Shown piece by piece: positions 34,541 through 44,588 of a stretch of DNA of 64,000 nt. Made by a program: the position numbers and the translations under genes. The DNA is from Advenella sp. FME57 (GTDB lineage Bacteria; Pseudomonadota; Gammaproteobacteria; Burkholderiales; Burkholderiaceae_B). The stretch is taken from assembly GCF_014897675.1 (NCBI RefSeq), contig NZ_JABUXU010000010.1, forward strand, positions 1 through 64,000, written 5' to 3'. Under the pieces are notes generated by a model, which did no database searches, had not been told where the DNA came from, and was given only the letters and a program-made list of their open reading frames with translations. Numbering within the stretch: the first letter of the stretch is position 1; each line of letters starts with the position of its first letter.

Positions 34541-35413
34541 ATGTTTTTAGTCATGGGCATCACAGGGAAAGTGGGCGGCGCAACGGCAGAGCATCTGCTG
34601 GCGCAAGGCAAGCAAGTACGCGCGCTGGTGCGCAATCGTGAGAAGGCAAGGCACTGGGCGAACCAGGGCGTGGAACTGGTCGACGGCGACTGGAATGATT
34701 CGGCAGCCATTGATCGGGCGCTCAACGGCGTCGAAGGCGCGTTTGTCATGTTGCCTCCGGTCTGGGCGCCGTCGCCCGATTACAAAGAGGCAAAAGGCGT
34801 GATTGCAAGCTATGTCGAGGCGTTGACCAGGACAGCGCCGCCGCGCGTGGTGGCGCTTTCGTCGCTGGGCGCAAACAGAACCAGCGGGCACGGGGTGATT
34901 ACAGCCTTGTCGCTGCTGGAGCAAGGCTTTCGGGAACTGATATCGCCAACCGCATTTGTGCGCGCAGGCGGATTCTTCGAGAATTTTCTTTACGGCCTGC
35001 AGGTCGCGCAGGGCGGGACACTACCGGTCTTCTACAATCCGACAAACCGCAAATCGACCATGGTTGCGACGAACGACATCGGCGCGCAAGTCGCAACGCT
35101 TTTGACCGGACCAGCCTGGTCAGGGCAGCGTGTCGTCGAGCTCGGTTCGATGGTGAGCGCGGACGACGTTGCCAAACAGCTGGGTGAGGTTCTGAATCTT
35201 GACGTGAAAGCCTATGCCGTCCCGCGTGCGGGATGGACGCAAGCGCTCGAACAATTCGGTATTCCGAAGGGCCACAGCGGACCTGCTGAAGAAATGTACG
35301 AGGCCGTAAACGCAGGATGGATGGACCTGGGCGTGCCGGGAACGGAACACGTCGCGGGCACGACGTCGGCGCGCGATGTCTTTGCTGCAGCGTCGAAAGC
35401 CGCTGCAGCATAG
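34541..35413 (+). CDS. NmrA-like NAD(P)-binding oxidoreductase
   Basis: ATG at 34541 follows CAGGAG. The 290-residue protein has the atypical SDR motif VMGITGKVGGATAEHLLAQG at the N-terminus, then RALVRNREKA and FVMLPPVWAP. It lacks the YxxxK dyad at the usual place, as is common for NmrA/HSCARG- and quinone-reductase-2-like proteins (QorB type). It is probably in one unit with the DoxX-like gene and controlled by the LysR protein. Confidence 0.9.
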   Translation: MFLVMGITGKVGGATAEHLLAQGKQVRALVRNREKARHWANQGVELVDGDWNDSAAIDRALNGVEGAFVMLPPVWAPSPDYKEAKGVIASYVEALTRTAPPRVVALSSLGANRTSGHGVITALSLLEQGFRELISPTAFVRAGGFFENFLYGLQVAQGGTLPVFYNPTNRKSTMVATNDIGAQVATLLTGPAWSGQRVVELGSMVSADDVAKQLGEVLNLDVKAYAVPRAGWTQALEQFGIPKGHSGPAEEMYEAVNAGWMDLGVPGTEHVAGTTSARDVFAAASKAAAA

Positions 35414-35733
35414 GCTCGTGGATACTTGCGGTGGGATGCGCCTTTTGGAACCTGCTCTGGCAACGTGCATCCTATCGTGACTCTTGCAGAGAACCCAAAA
35501 GCGCTCGTTTTCTAGCGCAGTGTCGCTCTGTTCGTAGTGGCGTGGTTGACGACTAGGACCTGGTTAAAGCCGACCGCCAATGAGGGCAAGCCCTGGATAC
35601 ACAAAACAGGAAGAAGCCGAACCGGCTGATTACCCGCCAAAACGACGTTGTGTCCGGTTCCATATAGGTAAAGTAGAAGGTCACAGGAAACTGTGCGCTT
35701 TCAACTGGCAGCGCCTGGGCAATCTTTCAGGCT
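35414..35733. other. intergenic, no gene seen
   Basis: The 320 bases between two convergent genes contain no convincing frame, repeat or terminator. Confidence 0.5.
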
Positions 35734-36582
35734 TTACTCAGCCCGTTGCGCTGCATATCCCTCGAGCGCATTCGGCCATGCGGGCGTCCAGCCGCTGGCT
35801 CGCAGCCGCGCGTTCGACAGCCGCTTGCCGCTGGGTGCCCGTAGCTGCCGGGCAGGTGAGGGTGCGCCCATCAGTTGCGCCAGTGCGTCGTATAGTTGCG
35901 CTGTTGGCATGGGGCAATCATCCGTTCCTATGTAAAGTGGCTGGGGGTTGGCCAGCGTAAGCAAATGCGCGCAGGCGCTCGCAGCATCATCGATATGAAT
36001 CCGGTTCGCCCAATGGCCCGGCCCGTCGGGCGCCGTGATCGTGCCAGCCTGCAGCCCTTTTAGCAACTGCAACCGCCCCGGACCGTATAAGCCCGACAGA
36101 CGCAGCGAGACCCCTGCGCCCGGCGACAGCGAAGCATGCAGCGCATCTTCGGCTTCCAGAAGCGAGATGGCCCGAAAGTTCGTACGCTCTACGGGGGTAT
36201 TTTCGTCGACCCCATCTTCGGATGGTCCCCAGACGGCGGATGAACCTACCAGTACACACCGTTGTAGCTTGTGCAGGCAACCGGCAGGCAGACTGCCCAG
36301 CAGCCTTGGCAGGCCTAGCGAGTACACCCCCGTGTAGTGTGCCGTTGTCCTGCTGTCCGGCGATGGGGCATACAGAATATGGGTAACCTCCGAGAATTCA
36401 TCCGCACTCAGGAAAGAGAGGCTTTCCGGGTTCAGTAGATCAGCCTCGCGCCAGGAAATGGTGTTCTCGCCGGTAGGCGTCACCTTGCTACGGCGCAGGC
36501 CAATGCATTTCCAATGGGCCGGGTCAAACAGCGTCGCTGTCCGTTCACAGAGGTCACCACCTACCAGCAAAAGCGTATTCAT
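35734..36582 (-). CDS. NAD-dependent epimerase/dehydratase-like protein (YeeZ type)
   Basis: The 282-residue protein starts MNTLLLVGGDLCERTATLFD with a shortened nucleotide-binding loop. It has VLVGSSAVWGPSEDGVDENT, SLRLSGLYGPGRLQLLKGLQ and IHIDDAASACAHLL, the usual epimerase-fold landmarks. The classic active Tyr-x3-Lys is not evident, as in other YeeZ-like proteins. It is not in an operon. Confidence 0.85.
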   Translation of the reverse strand: MNTLLLVGGDLCERTATLFDPAHWKCIGLRRSKVTPTGENTISWREADLLNPESLSFLSADEFSEVTHILYAPSPDSRTTAHYTGVYSLGLPRLLGSLPAGCLHKLQRCVLVGSSAVWGPSEDGVDENTPVERTNFRAISLLEAEDALHASLSPGAGVSLRLSGLYGPGRLQLLKGLQAGTITAPDGPGHWANRIHIDDAASACAHLLTLANPQPLYIGTDDCPMPTAQLYDALAQLMGAPSPARQLRAPSGKRLSNARLRASGWTPAWPNALEGYAAQRAE

Positions 36583-36899
36583 ATTGGTTACTTAATTACG
36601 TATGTGTTTAATTGTGGATGATTGTTTTCAGCACTTCAGAATAACCAAACCGATCAAATAAAGCTAATGGCGGATCCACTTTACCGGGGCCTGTCCATGC
36701 TACTTAAATGGTTTTCCTTTTAAACAGCATTCTAAAAACACTTTTATTTCACGAGTGAAACTAAAAAAGAGATCAGCGCAATTTGAGTGCCGGTGCTCGA
36801 ATGGGCACTTCAACAATGGCTATTTACCTTGAAAGCTGAAAATGGTTGATTCGCCTGCGATGATCTCTATATGAGGTTCTATCAAAAAATGAGTGCTAT
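36583..36899. other. intergenic, no gene seen
   Basis: This is an AT-rich gap of 317 bases between two minus-strand genes. It probably contains the epimerase promoter. No RNA gene or repeat was recognised. Confidence 0.5.
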
Positions 36900-37358
36900 C
36901 TATTGCTTGGTTACCAGCTTTTGCACTAACTTTTCCGCCTGCCCCAACGCTTTGCCTTCTTGGACAGGCAACTGCAAATTATTAAACGATGTTTGATAAG
37001 AATGCATAATGACGTTTACCCCGTTCTTATCCTGATTCACCAGAACTCTTAGCGGTAGGTCAAGTGCCAAGGTTGGATATTTCACCATGAGTGGTGTCCC
37101 GGCTTTTGGATTGCCAAAAATAATCACCTTGGTCGGCGGCATTGTAAGATCTGCTTTTTTCGCAGCCTGGGCATGATCAATGACGGCGAAAATCGACATC
37201 CCTTTTTCCTTTATCCCGCTCTCTAGTCTTGATACTGTTTCCTCAAAGGGATAAGCACTTTTAAAGTGATGAGTCGATTGAGCAGAAGCAATATTTGCAA
37301 GAACACTCACACTACAAATTGAAGCCGTTACCAATATTCGATTGAAGGTGGATAACAC
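36900..37358 (-). CDS. exported DUF302 protein
   Basis: The 152-residue protein begins with a signal peptide (MLSTFNRILVTASICSVSVL, ending ANIASA). The mature part has the DUF302 pattern FEETVSRLESGIKEKGMSIF, DHAQAAKKADLTMPPTKVII, then FGNPKAGTPLM. The role of this family is not established. It is usually periplasmic and linked to stress or metal exposure. Confidence 0.9.
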   Translation of the reverse strand: MLSTFNRILVTASICSVSVLANIASAQSTHHFKSAYPFEETVSRLESGIKEKGMSIFAVIDHAQAAKKADLTMPPTKVIIFGNPKAGTPLMVKYPTLALDLPLRVLVNQDKNGVNVIMHSYQTSFNNLQLPVQEGKALGQAEKLVQKLVTKQ

Positions 37359-37562
37359 AGGGCATCTCCATATACAGTTAATTTAGTCAATGACATCAAT
37401 AACATAGTAACGGAAGCCAGATCTCGCCCAGCAATTTTGCGTCATTGTCAGCTGTAATCGTGACGGTCTTTCACTTCAAGCATTCACGCCACGCACATAA
37501 GTTGTGCATAAAGCACTGGGTCATTGCAAAAATCCAGAATTAGGGTTAATACCATCTATATT

Positions 37563-37584
37563 TCTATACGTCTAGACGTATAGA
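37563..37584. promoter_or_regulatory. 22-bp perfect palindrome upstream of the Bug/acyl-CoA operon
   Basis: TATACGTCTAGACGTATA is the core; symmetry extends to 22 bp without mismatch. It lies 77 bp before the first gene of the operon whose last gene encodes a GntR/UTRA regulator. GntR proteins of the HutC class recognise GTnTAnAC-type palindromes, and GTCTAGAC at the centre fits. Confidence 0.82.
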
Positions 37585-37661
37585 CTATAAATACATTAAG
37601 CCATTTAGTAGTTGGCCTTTGCAGAATCGTTATATAGAAACGATCAAAATTGGAGACTTTT

Positions 37662-38633
37662 ATGAAAAAGAACGTGGTTATAGTCGCTGCGGCAAACATG
37701 CTTGCCCTTACCGGCCTGTTGTTTACGCCTGCCGCCTCAGGCGCAGGCAAGAACGATACCTACCCCGATAAACCGATTCAGCTCGTCGTCGGGTACGGCG
37801 CCGGGGGCGGCACGGACATGTGTTTTCGCGCGCTGGCGCAGGGCGCGGCAGAAAAGCTGGGTCAATCCATTGTCGTGGAAAACAAGCCCGGGGCCGGCTC
37901 CTCGCTGTCGATCTCTTACATCGCACGGCAAAAGCCGGACGGTTATACGTTGGCAGCCCTGTCTACCGGTGCAGTCCTGAATCAGTTTCTCGTAAAAAAT
38001 ATTTCATATGATGTAGGCAAGGATTTGACGCCCATTGCGATGATGGCGCAATATCAGGTCGGCGTTCTGGTGCGGGCTGATTCTCCCTATCACAATGTTG
38101 CGGACCTGATCGCTGCAGCGAAGAAAAAATCCATGACCTATAGCACCGCAGGGGTGGGCACGCCACAGCACCTGGCAATGGAAAAACTGGGTGGAATAAC
38201 CGGCGGGCAGTGGATTCATACGCCTTATAAAAGCGGTATCGAAGCGTCCACCGGACTGATGCGTGGCGATGTCGATTTCATGACGCAGACGGCCGAATGG
38301 GCGCCATATGTGCGTGACAAGCGCTTGCGTCTGCTCGCCGTTTTTACCAACAAGCGCATAGACGAGTTCAACCAGGCGCCAACGATGCAGGAGGCCGGGT
38401 TCGATATTGTTGCTCCTAGCATTTTCGGGCTGGTAGGCCCCAAGGGGATGGATCCGGCCATCGTCCGCAAACTCGATGATGCGTTTCATCATGCGATGTC
38501 CACCAGCACATTCAAAAATTGCGCAAATCAGTTCGGGCTCATGATCGACTATCGCAACGCAAGCGACTTTGCCCGCCATATTGACAATACCGCAGTTCAA
38601 TGGGGTCCTGCAGCGGCAGAGCTCAAGAAATAA
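37662..38633 (+). CDS. Bug/TctC-type tripartite tricarboxylate receptor
   Basis: ATG at 37662, with GGAG upstream, gives 323 residues. A signal peptide (MKKNVVIVAAANMLALTGLL...) is followed by YPDKPIQLVVGYGAGGGTDM and later VVENKPGAGSSLSISYIARQ, both hallmarks of Bug proteins. It captures an organic acid in the periplasm. No TctA/TctB membrane genes are nearby, so it must borrow them from elsewhere or act in sensing. It is the first gene of the operon running to 44072. Confidence 0.94.
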   Translation: MKKNVVIVAAANMLALTGLLFTPAASGAGKNDTYPDKPIQLVVGYGAGGGTDMCFRALAQGAAEKLGQSIVVENKPGAGSSLSISYIARQKPDGYTLAALSTGAVLNQFLVKNISYDVGKDLTPIAMMAQYQVGVLVRADSPYHNVADLIAAAKKKSMTYSTAGVGTPQHLAMEKLGGITGGQWIHTPYKSGIEASTGLMRGDVDFMTQTAEWAPYVRDKRLRLLAVFTNKRIDEFNQAPTMQEAGFDIVAPSIFGLVGPKGMDPAIVRKLDDAFHHAMSTSTFKNCANQFGLMIDYRNASDFARHIDNTAVQWGPAAAELKK

Positions 38634-38657
38634 TTTACCTTATCAGACCGACGCGCA

Positions 38658-39845
38658 ATGATTAAAAACGATATGCTTGACTGGCCATTTTTTGATGAAT
38701 CTCACCGGGTGCTCGGTGAAACGCTTGACCGCTGGTGTCAGGATAACCTACAGGCGCTCGGGCACGACGACGAGTTTTCTGCCTGCCGCGAACGCGTAGC
38801 CGCTTTAGGCAAGGCCGGCTGGCTTAAATATTGTGTGCCTGCAGGAGAAAATGGCGTGTGGGGCGGGGCCAGGCAGGATCTGGACTCCCGGTCCTTATGC
38901 ATTTTGCGTGAAACGCTGGCGCAATACGATGCCCTAGCCGATTTTGCGTTTGCCATGCAGGGACTGGGGTCAGGTGCGATCAGCTTGGGCGGGAGTCGCG
39001 CCATCCAGGATGCCTATCTACCTAAAGTGAGTAGCGGGCAGGCGATTGCAGCGTTTGCCTTGTCGGAACCGCAGGCGGGGTCCGATGTGGCCGCGCTGTC
39101 GTGTCGGGCCGATGCCGATGGCAACGAGTATGTCTTAACGGGTCGTAAAACGTGGATATCCAATGGCGGTATTGCGGATTTTTACACGGTATTTGCACGG
39201 ACGGGTCAGGGATTGGGCGCTCGCGGGATCACCGCGTTCGTCGTGGATGCCGATACGCCTGGCCTGCATATTGAAGAAAATATCCGCACGATCTCTCCAC
39301 ATCCGCTGGCGACGCTGCGTTTTGATCAATGTCGGATTCCTGCGGATCGCATGCTTGGTAATCTGAACGAAGGGTTCAAACTGGCCATGCGTACGCTGGA
39401 TATTTTTCGCAGCTCGGTAGCTGCGGCGGCCAATGGTTTCGCGCGTCGTGCGTTGCAAGAGGCATTGACCTATGCTGGTGAGCGAAAAATGTTCAATCAG
39501 GCTCTGCTGGATTTCCAGCTCACGCAATCATATCTGGGCGAGATGGCAACTGAAATTGACAAAGCTGCATTGCTCACTTATCGCGCTGCGTGGTTACGAG
39601 ATGTGCAGGGCGTCAGAACCACCAAGGAAACCGCGATGGCGAAAATGGCGGCGACCGAATCTGCGCAATGGGTGATTGATCGGGCGGTACAGATGCTGGG
39701 TGCCCGCGGCGTGGTCAGTGGTAGTCCGGTTGAACGGCTCTATCGTGATATACGGGCCCTGCGTATTTACGAAGGGGCAACGGAGGTTCAAAAGCTGATC
39801 ATTGCGCGTGAGTTGATCAAGCAGCAGCAAACCGAAACAATATGA
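38658..39845 (+). CDS. acyl-CoA dehydrogenase
   Basis: The 395-residue flavoprotein has [40 protein letters not shown] and the C-terminal [20 protein letters not shown], then [18 protein letters not shown], where Glu of YEGATE is the usual catalytic base. It introduces a 2,3-double bond into a CoA thioester. The SDR gene start overlaps its stop by 4 bp. Confidence 0.95.
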   Translation: MIKNDMLDWPFFDESHRVLGETLDRWCQDNLQALGHDDEFSACRERVAALGKAGWLKYCVPAGENGVWGGARQDLDSRSLCILRETLAQYDALADFAFAMQGLGSGAISLGGSRAIQDAYLPKVSSGQAIAAFALSEPQAGSDVAALSCRADADGNEYVLTGRKTWISNGGIADFYTVFARTGQGLGARGITAFVVDADTPGLHIEENIRTISPHPLATLRFDQCRIPADRMLGNLNEGFKLAMRTLDIFRSSVAAAANGFARRALQEALTYAGERKMFNQALLDFQLTQSYLGEMATEIDKAALLTYRAAWLRDVQGVRTTKETAMAKMAATESAQWVIDRAVQMLGARGVVSGSPVERLYRDIRALRIYEGATEVQKLIIARELIKQQQTETI

Positions 39846-40585
39846 ATCGATATGGAAAAATGATGACTGAACAGAAAAAAGTCCTGGTCACAGGCGCAAG
39901 CAAAGGGATTGGTCGTGCGATCTGTCACCGTTTGCTCGACGATGGGTATGCCGTGACGGGCATTGCGCGTACCAAACCGTCTGACTGGCACGAAGAAGCA
40001 GCGTTTCACCAGGTCGATCTGTCTGACCGCGCCCAGTTGTCAGCCGTACTGGAAAAGCTGGCGCAAGAGCGCGCCTTTTACGGGCTGGTCAACAATGTGG
40101 GTATCGTGCCAATCGGCGCGATCGAAAGTGTGAACATGGCAGAGCTGCAGGTGGCCGTGCAACTGAATATCGAAGTGGCGATTGCGTGTACACAGGCCCT
40201 GCTGCCCGGTATGCGAAACCTGGGCGCAGGGCGTATTGTGAATATCAGCTCGCGTGCGGCGCTGGGCAAGCAGAATCGCACGATTTACAGTCTGACCAAG
40301 GCTGGCATGATTGGCATGACCCGCACCTGGGCGCTTGAGTTGGCCGGCGCGGGCGTTACCGTTAACGCCATCGCACCAGGCCCGATTGCCACGGAGTTCT
40401 TTAACAGCGCGAACACTGCTGACGATGCGGCGACTCAGAAACTGCTGGCGGCCATTCCTGTGGGGCATATAGGCAAACCCCAGGATGTCGCGCATGCAGT
40501 CGCTTATTTTATTGACGAGCGCTGCAGTTTTGTCACTGGGCAGACGCATTACGTTTGCGGCGGTGTGACAATTGGCGCCGCGTAA
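39842..40585 (+). CDS. short-chain dehydrogenase/reductase (FabG-like)
   Basis: The 247-residue classical SDR has [31 protein letters not shown] and the catalytic YSLTK. The C-terminus ([12 protein letters not shown]) is typical. It is translationally coupled to the acyl-CoA dehydrogenase and probably oxidises the 3-hydroxy group formed in the same pathway. Confidence 0.93.
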   Translation: MNRYGKMMTEQKKVLVTGASKGIGRAICHRLLDDGYAVTGIARTKPSDWHEEAAFHQVDLSDRAQLSAVLEKLAQERAFYGLVNNVGIVPIGAIESVNMAELQVAVQLNIEVAIACTQALLPGMRNLGAGRIVNISSRAALGKQNRTIYSLTKAGMIGMTRTWALELAGAGVTVNAIAPGPIATEFFNSANTADDAATQKLLAAIPVGHIGKPQDVAHAVAYFIDERCSFVTGQTHYVCGGVTIGAA

Positions 40586-40607
40586 AAACATATTACAGGA
40601 GAAGGAA

Positions 40608-41651
40608 ATGCAACGATGGAAAAAGCGGCCGGATGGCTCGAACTGGGGCGAGTTCGGCTCAGATGATCAATTGGGACGCGTCAATTTACTGACGTCCGAG
40701 CAGGTGCTCAAAGGCGTAAAGGAAGTGCAGCATGGCAAGGTTTTTTGCCTGTCTCTGCCGCTGGATATGCCAGGCGGCATGGTCCTGAATCCCAGACGCA
40801 AACCGCCCCAATTGGCCGCGACCGAGAATGATGGCGTTCCGTACATGAACTTTTCCATGGAGAATCTGGACGCAAGCGCCATCGATATCCTGAGCGATGA
40901 TCAGGTCACGCTGTCGTTGCAATATTCCACTCAATGGGATGCGCTTGCGCATGTGGGTGCCCAGTTCGATGTAGACGGCACTGGCGCGTTGAGAAAAACG
41001 TACTATAACGGCTACCGCGGCGGCGAAGACATCCTGGATGCCGGTCATACCCATGACCACGACGATGGCGAAGGCGAGTGCAATCACGGTATGGGCGCGT
41101 TAAAGCTGGGCGTAGAGAACTTTGCGGTCCAGGGCATGCAGGGGCGCGGCGTGATGGTGGACTTTGTCAGGCATTATGGCCATGGCCGTACCCTGATCGG
41201 CTATGAACAATTGATGGCTGTGCTTGAAAAGGATGGAATCAAGATCGAACAGGGGGACATGCTGGTGCTGCGGACCGGCTTTGCGGAAACTGTCATGGAG
41301 ATGGCCGGCAATCCTGATGCGCAGGCGTTGCACGAGGCCGGCGCCGTACTCAATGGTGCAGATTCACGGCTGCTGCAATGGATAACGGATAACGGCATTG
41401 CATGTATTTGCGCAGACAATTATGCTGTCGAAGCGTACCCCGCCTTGAGCGAGGGTGAGAAAAAATCATTGCTGCCATTGCATCATCATTGCCTGTTCAA
41501 GCTTGGACTGCCACTTGCTGAGCTATGGTATCTGAAGGATCTGGCGATATGGCTGCAAGAGCAGAATCGCTATCGCTTCCTGTTGACCGCGCCGCCATTG
41601 CGTTTGCCTGGCGCAGTCGGCTCTCCGGTGACCCCCATCGCGACGGTGTAG
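40608..41651 (+). CDS. cyclase-family metal-dependent hydrolase
   Basis: ATG at 40608 follows GGAGAAGGAA. The 347-residue protein starts MQRWKKRPDGSNWGEFGSDD, and QLGRVNLLTSEQV is typical of the large form of the cyclase family (kynurenine formamidase/isatin hydrolase superfamily). The metal-site region is QYSTQWDALAHVGAQFD, and later ADNYAVEAYP is conserved. It may open a ring C-N or C-C bond, so the operon substrate is probably cyclic (inference). Confidence 0.88.
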   Translation: MQRWKKRPDGSNWGEFGSDDQLGRVNLLTSEQVLKGVKEVQHGKVFCLSLPLDMPGGMVLNPRRKPPQLAATENDGVPYMNFSMENLDASAIDILSDDQVTLSLQYSTQWDALAHVGAQFDVDGTGALRKTYYNGYRGGEDILDAGHTHDHDDGEGECNHGMGALKLGVENFAVQGMQGRGVMVDFVRHYGHGRTLIGYEQLMAVLEKDGIKIEQGDMLVLRTGFAETVMEMAGNPDAQALHEAGAVLNGADSRLLQWITDNGIACICADNYAVEAYPALSEGEKKSLLPLHHHCLFKLGLPLAELWYLKDLAIWLQEQNRYRFLLTAPPLRLPGAVGSPVTPIATV

Positions 41652-41652
41652 C

Positions 41653-43251
41653 ATGACAACGCAAATGAAGACGTTCCATCAGCTGCTGGACCAACACCTG
41701 CGTGTGCGTCCCTCTTCAACTGTGTTATATGATGTAGACAAAGCGTTCAGCCTTCAGGATCTTCATGAAGAGGCCGACCGGGTTGCGCGGCTACTGGCGG
41801 CAAACGGCGCGCAGCCAGGAGAGCGCCTGGCGCTTTGGTTACCGACATGCAGCGCCTGGCTGTCGGTGTTCTACGCCTGCGCGCGTCTGGGCATCACGGT
41901 GATTGCAATGAACACCCGGTTTCGCAGTCGCGAGGTGGCCGATCTTCTGGCTCGCGGGGAATGCCGCTGGCTCGTGCTCTGGCCCGAATTCAAGGGTCTG
42001 GATTTTGGCGGAATTCTGAAGGAAGTGGATACCGGTATTCTCGATACGCTCAAGGGCATTGTGGCCGTGGGCGACGCGCCCAGGCCAGATTGGCTGGGCG
42101 CGCCTGCGTGGCTGGATTATTCGGTTGAGCCTGGTCAGGTCAGTCTTCCGGAACCCCCTGAAGGCACGGCGCCTGCTCTGGTCTATACGACCTCTGGAAC
42201 AACCTCGCTGCCCAAACTCGTTTGGCATGACCAACAGACGCTGCTTGGTCACGGCTGCGAGGTGGCCAGGCGTTTCGATATCACTGCCCGGGACGTTTTG
42301 CTACTGGGGGCGCCGTTGTGCGGCGCATTCGGTTTCTCCAGCGCATTGGGCGCCATGTTCGCCGGGGCCGCCATGGTGTCCTCACCGGTTCTGGATCCCA
42401 AAGAATGCACGGAGCAAATCAGGCAATTCAAGGTCACGCATACCTTTGCGAACAATGAATTGCTGAACCGGATTCTGGATTACGCGCAGCAGGCCGATGG
42501 CGATAATCCACTGATGACCTTAAAACTTGCCGGCTTTGCCAGTTTTGCGCCTTCCTTGGGTGATTTTCCGACCCGGGCGCAAAGTATGGGGATGACACTG
42601 GTCGGACTTTACGGCTCCAGCGAGATGCAGGCGCTGGTGGCCTCACAAGAGGCCGACGCCTCGTTAGCGCAGCGGCAGTTGCCGGGTGGACGACTAACCA
42701 GTCGTGACGCTCGGGTACGGGCCCGCGATACGCATTCAGGCCAAGTGCTGGCGCACGGTCAATTAGGCGAAATTGAAATCAAGGCGCCCAGCATGATGCG
42801 TGGTTATCTGAATAACCCCGAGGCGACGCACGAGGCGATCGACAGCGACGGTTATTTTCGCACGGGCGACCTGGGCTACACCCTGAACGACCAGCATTTC
42901 ATCTTTCAGGCCAGGAAGGGAGATTATTTGCGACTGGGCGGTTTTCTGGTGAATCCACAGGAAGTGCAGGACTATATTGAATCGCTGGATGGCGTCAAAT
43001 CCTGCCAGGTAGTTGGTGCCAGCTTGCAGGGTAAGGCAGTGCCAGTGGCGTTTGTCATTGCGCATGAAGGGTCAAACCTGTCGGAGGCCGAGATCATTGC
43101 GCTTAGCCGACATCAGCTTGCGGGTTTCAAAGTACCGAAGAAAGTTGTGTTCGTGACGGCCTTTCCTGTGGTCCAAAGCGCGAATTCCAATAAAATACAG
43201 CGAGGTGAACTGCAGAAGCAAGCACAGCAACTCCTGGATACGCAGGCCTGA
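41653..43251 (+). CDS. AMP-dependent acyl/aryl-CoA synthetase
   Basis: The 532-residue ANL enzyme has the P-loop-like ALVYTTSGTTSLPKLVWHDQ, then GLYGSSEMQALVAS, GYFRTGDLGY and LRLGGFLVNPQEVQDYIES. The usual C-terminal catalytic Lys is present within SANSNKIQRGEL. It activates the carboxylate to a CoA thioester, the substrate for the acyl-CoA dehydrogenase upstream. It starts 2 bp after the cyclase stop. Confidence 0.94.
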   Translation: MTTQMKTFHQLLDQHLRVRPSSTVLYDVDKAFSLQDLHEEADRVARLLAANGAQPGERLALWLPTCSAWLSVFYACARLGITVIAMNTRFRSREVADLLARGECRWLVLWPEFKGLDFGGILKEVDTGILDTLKGIVAVGDAPRPDWLGAPAWLDYSVEPGQVSLPEPPEGTAPALVYTTSGTTSLPKLVWHDQQTLLGHGCEVARRFDITARDVLLLGAPLCGAFGFSSALGAMFAGAAMVSSPVLDPKECTEQIRQFKVTHTFANNELLNRILDYAQQADGDNPLMTLKLAGFASFAPSLGDFPTRAQSMGMTLVGLYGSSEMQALVASQEADASLAQRQLPGGRLTSRDARVRARDTHSGQVLAHGQLGEIEIKAPSMMRGYLNNPEATHEAIDSDGYFRTGDLGYTLNDQHFIFQARKGDYLRLGGFLVNPQEVQDYIESLDGVKSCQVVGASLQGKAVPVAFVIAHEGSNLSEAEIIALSRHQLAGFKVPKKVVFVTAFPVVQSANSNKIQRGELQKQAQQLLDTQA

Positions 43252-43313
43252 CGGCGGCCGATCCGCAGACGCCACGGTCAACCCGCGTCTGCGGCCTCCT
43301 TTCTTACCGGACT

Positions 43314-44072
43314 ATGACAGATAAATCTTCCAATTACGCCGTACTGAGCCGTAGCAAGCAGCCCATCTATCTTCAACTGGCCACTGAATTCAGACGCAGT
43401 ATCGACGTCGGGCTATGGCATGTGGGTGAGCAGATCCCGCCTTTGGAAGAGCTCATGCGTACCTATGAAGTCTCTCGCATGACGATACGCAATGCTTTGG
43501 AGATTCTTGAGGCGGAACAACTGATCACAAGGAGTCGGGGCAAGGGCACTTTCGTGCAGCGTCGTCCGCCCCAGGTCAGTGAACTGCAGTTGCCCACTAC
43601 CTGGCAGGAAGCCGTGGCACTGAGCGATGTGCTGGGCACGCACAGCATTACAGAGTCTGAAGGGACGATCACGCAATTGCCGGATATGGGCATGCAATGT
43701 CGCGCGCAGCCGGCCCAGTCCTATAAATATCTGTGTCGGCTGCATAGCCGGAACAACGTGCCGTATTGTTATAGTGAAGTCTATGTCGATATGGCGCTCT
43801 TTCAGCAATATGAAGATAATTTTCTGAGCCATGCGGCCGCGTCGGTCATCGCCCGTATTCCTGGATTGCACGTCGATGAATCCCGGCAAAGCCTGGCGAT
43901 TATCAATGCCGGATTCGTTTCTGCCAATGCATTGCAACTGGCGGCCGGCGACAGCGTCGCCGAGGTAAAGCGTCTGGCCTGCGCCAATGAAGTAATTATT
44001 TACTATGCCCGGTTGGAGTTTCCCACCCGGTATGTCAAGCTTGAGCTGGATTTGCTCGCTGGCGAGCGCTGA
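43314..44072 (+). CDS. GntR-family regulator with UTRA domain (HutC-like)
   Basis: The 252-residue protein has the winged HTH GEQIPPLEELMRTYEVSRMT, then IRNALEILEAEQLITRSRGK, followed by a UTRA ligand domain (YKYLCRLHSRNNVPYCYSEV). It is the last gene of the operon and most likely its regulator through the 22-bp palindrome at 37563. Confidence 0.93.
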   Translation: MTDKSSNYAVLSRSKQPIYLQLATEFRRSIDVGLWHVGEQIPPLEELMRTYEVSRMTIRNALEILEAEQLITRSRGKGTFVQRRPPQVSELQLPTTWQEAVALSDVLGTHSITESEGTITQLPDMGMQCRAQPAQSYKYLCRLHSRNNVPYCYSEVYVDMALFQQYEDNFLSHAAASVIARIPGLHVDESRQSLAIINAGFVSANALQLAAGDSVAEVKRLACANEVIIYYARLEFPTRYVKLELDLLAGER

Positions 44073-44450
44073 TTTTTATTGTCTTTTTGGTGCGTTTGCC
44101 AGGGTTGTCAATCTAGCGGAACGTGGGGCGAGCGACGTTCGCTCCAGACGATTCTCTACAATCGCGGATAAAGAGCGTTTTTTGTGTGGATTTTGGGTAA
44201 TCTTGCACCCGATTCGCACTCGCGACAAAAAATCCTGTATTGAAAAAAATCAGCAGCGCTTAGATTATTCTCGAGTAAAGGATATTTCAATACACGCCTG
44301 GAAGAGGTCGCCATGTGTGCGAGGTTGACCAAGCGGGATTGGTTTCGGTGGTTGTCCGGCGGGCGCTGTTATGTTGGAAAATACCTCCAGTATTGGGCTA
44401 AAAGCTGGGATCACTCTAGAGTATAGGATTTTCTAGGAATTTCACTATGA
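44073..44450. other. intergenic, no gene seen
   Basis: This 378-base stretch between the GntR gene and the tRNA fragment shows no supported frame. It marks the transition from operon to scar zone. Confidence 0.5.
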
Positions 44451-44505
44451 TGCCCCGAGGCCAGAATCGAACCGGCACGCCTTGCGGCGGAGAATTTTGA
44501 GTTTG
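44451..44505 (-). pseudogene. 3' fragment of a tRNA-Leu gene (attachment-site scar)
   Basis: The complement contains, from the anticodon loop to the 3' end, CTCAAAATTCTCC, a long variable arm, the T-arm GCCGGTTCGATTCTGGC and the acceptor strand CTCGGGG. A CAA anticodon is readable. The sequence on the 5' side does not form the rest of a tRNA. A tRNA broken at the anticodon loop is what tyrosine-integrase islands leave at the distal att site. The element would then lie towards higher coordinates. Confidence 0.7.
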
Positions 44506-44588
44506 CGTTTTAAGGGGTTAGTATAGGAAAACGTAGCGAAGCTGAGCGTAGATGGAAGCAGGTAAAAAATAATTACTAATCAATGGTA

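Noticed and set aside
44005-44328. Plus-strand frame overlapping the end of the GntR/UTRA gene
   Set aside because: It is in another frame of the GntR gene and continues into non-coding DNA without any motif.
44451-44505. A complete tRNA-Leu gene
   Set aside because: Only the 3' part from the anticodon loop onward is present; the 5' acceptor strand, D-arm and the 5' anticodon stem are missing.
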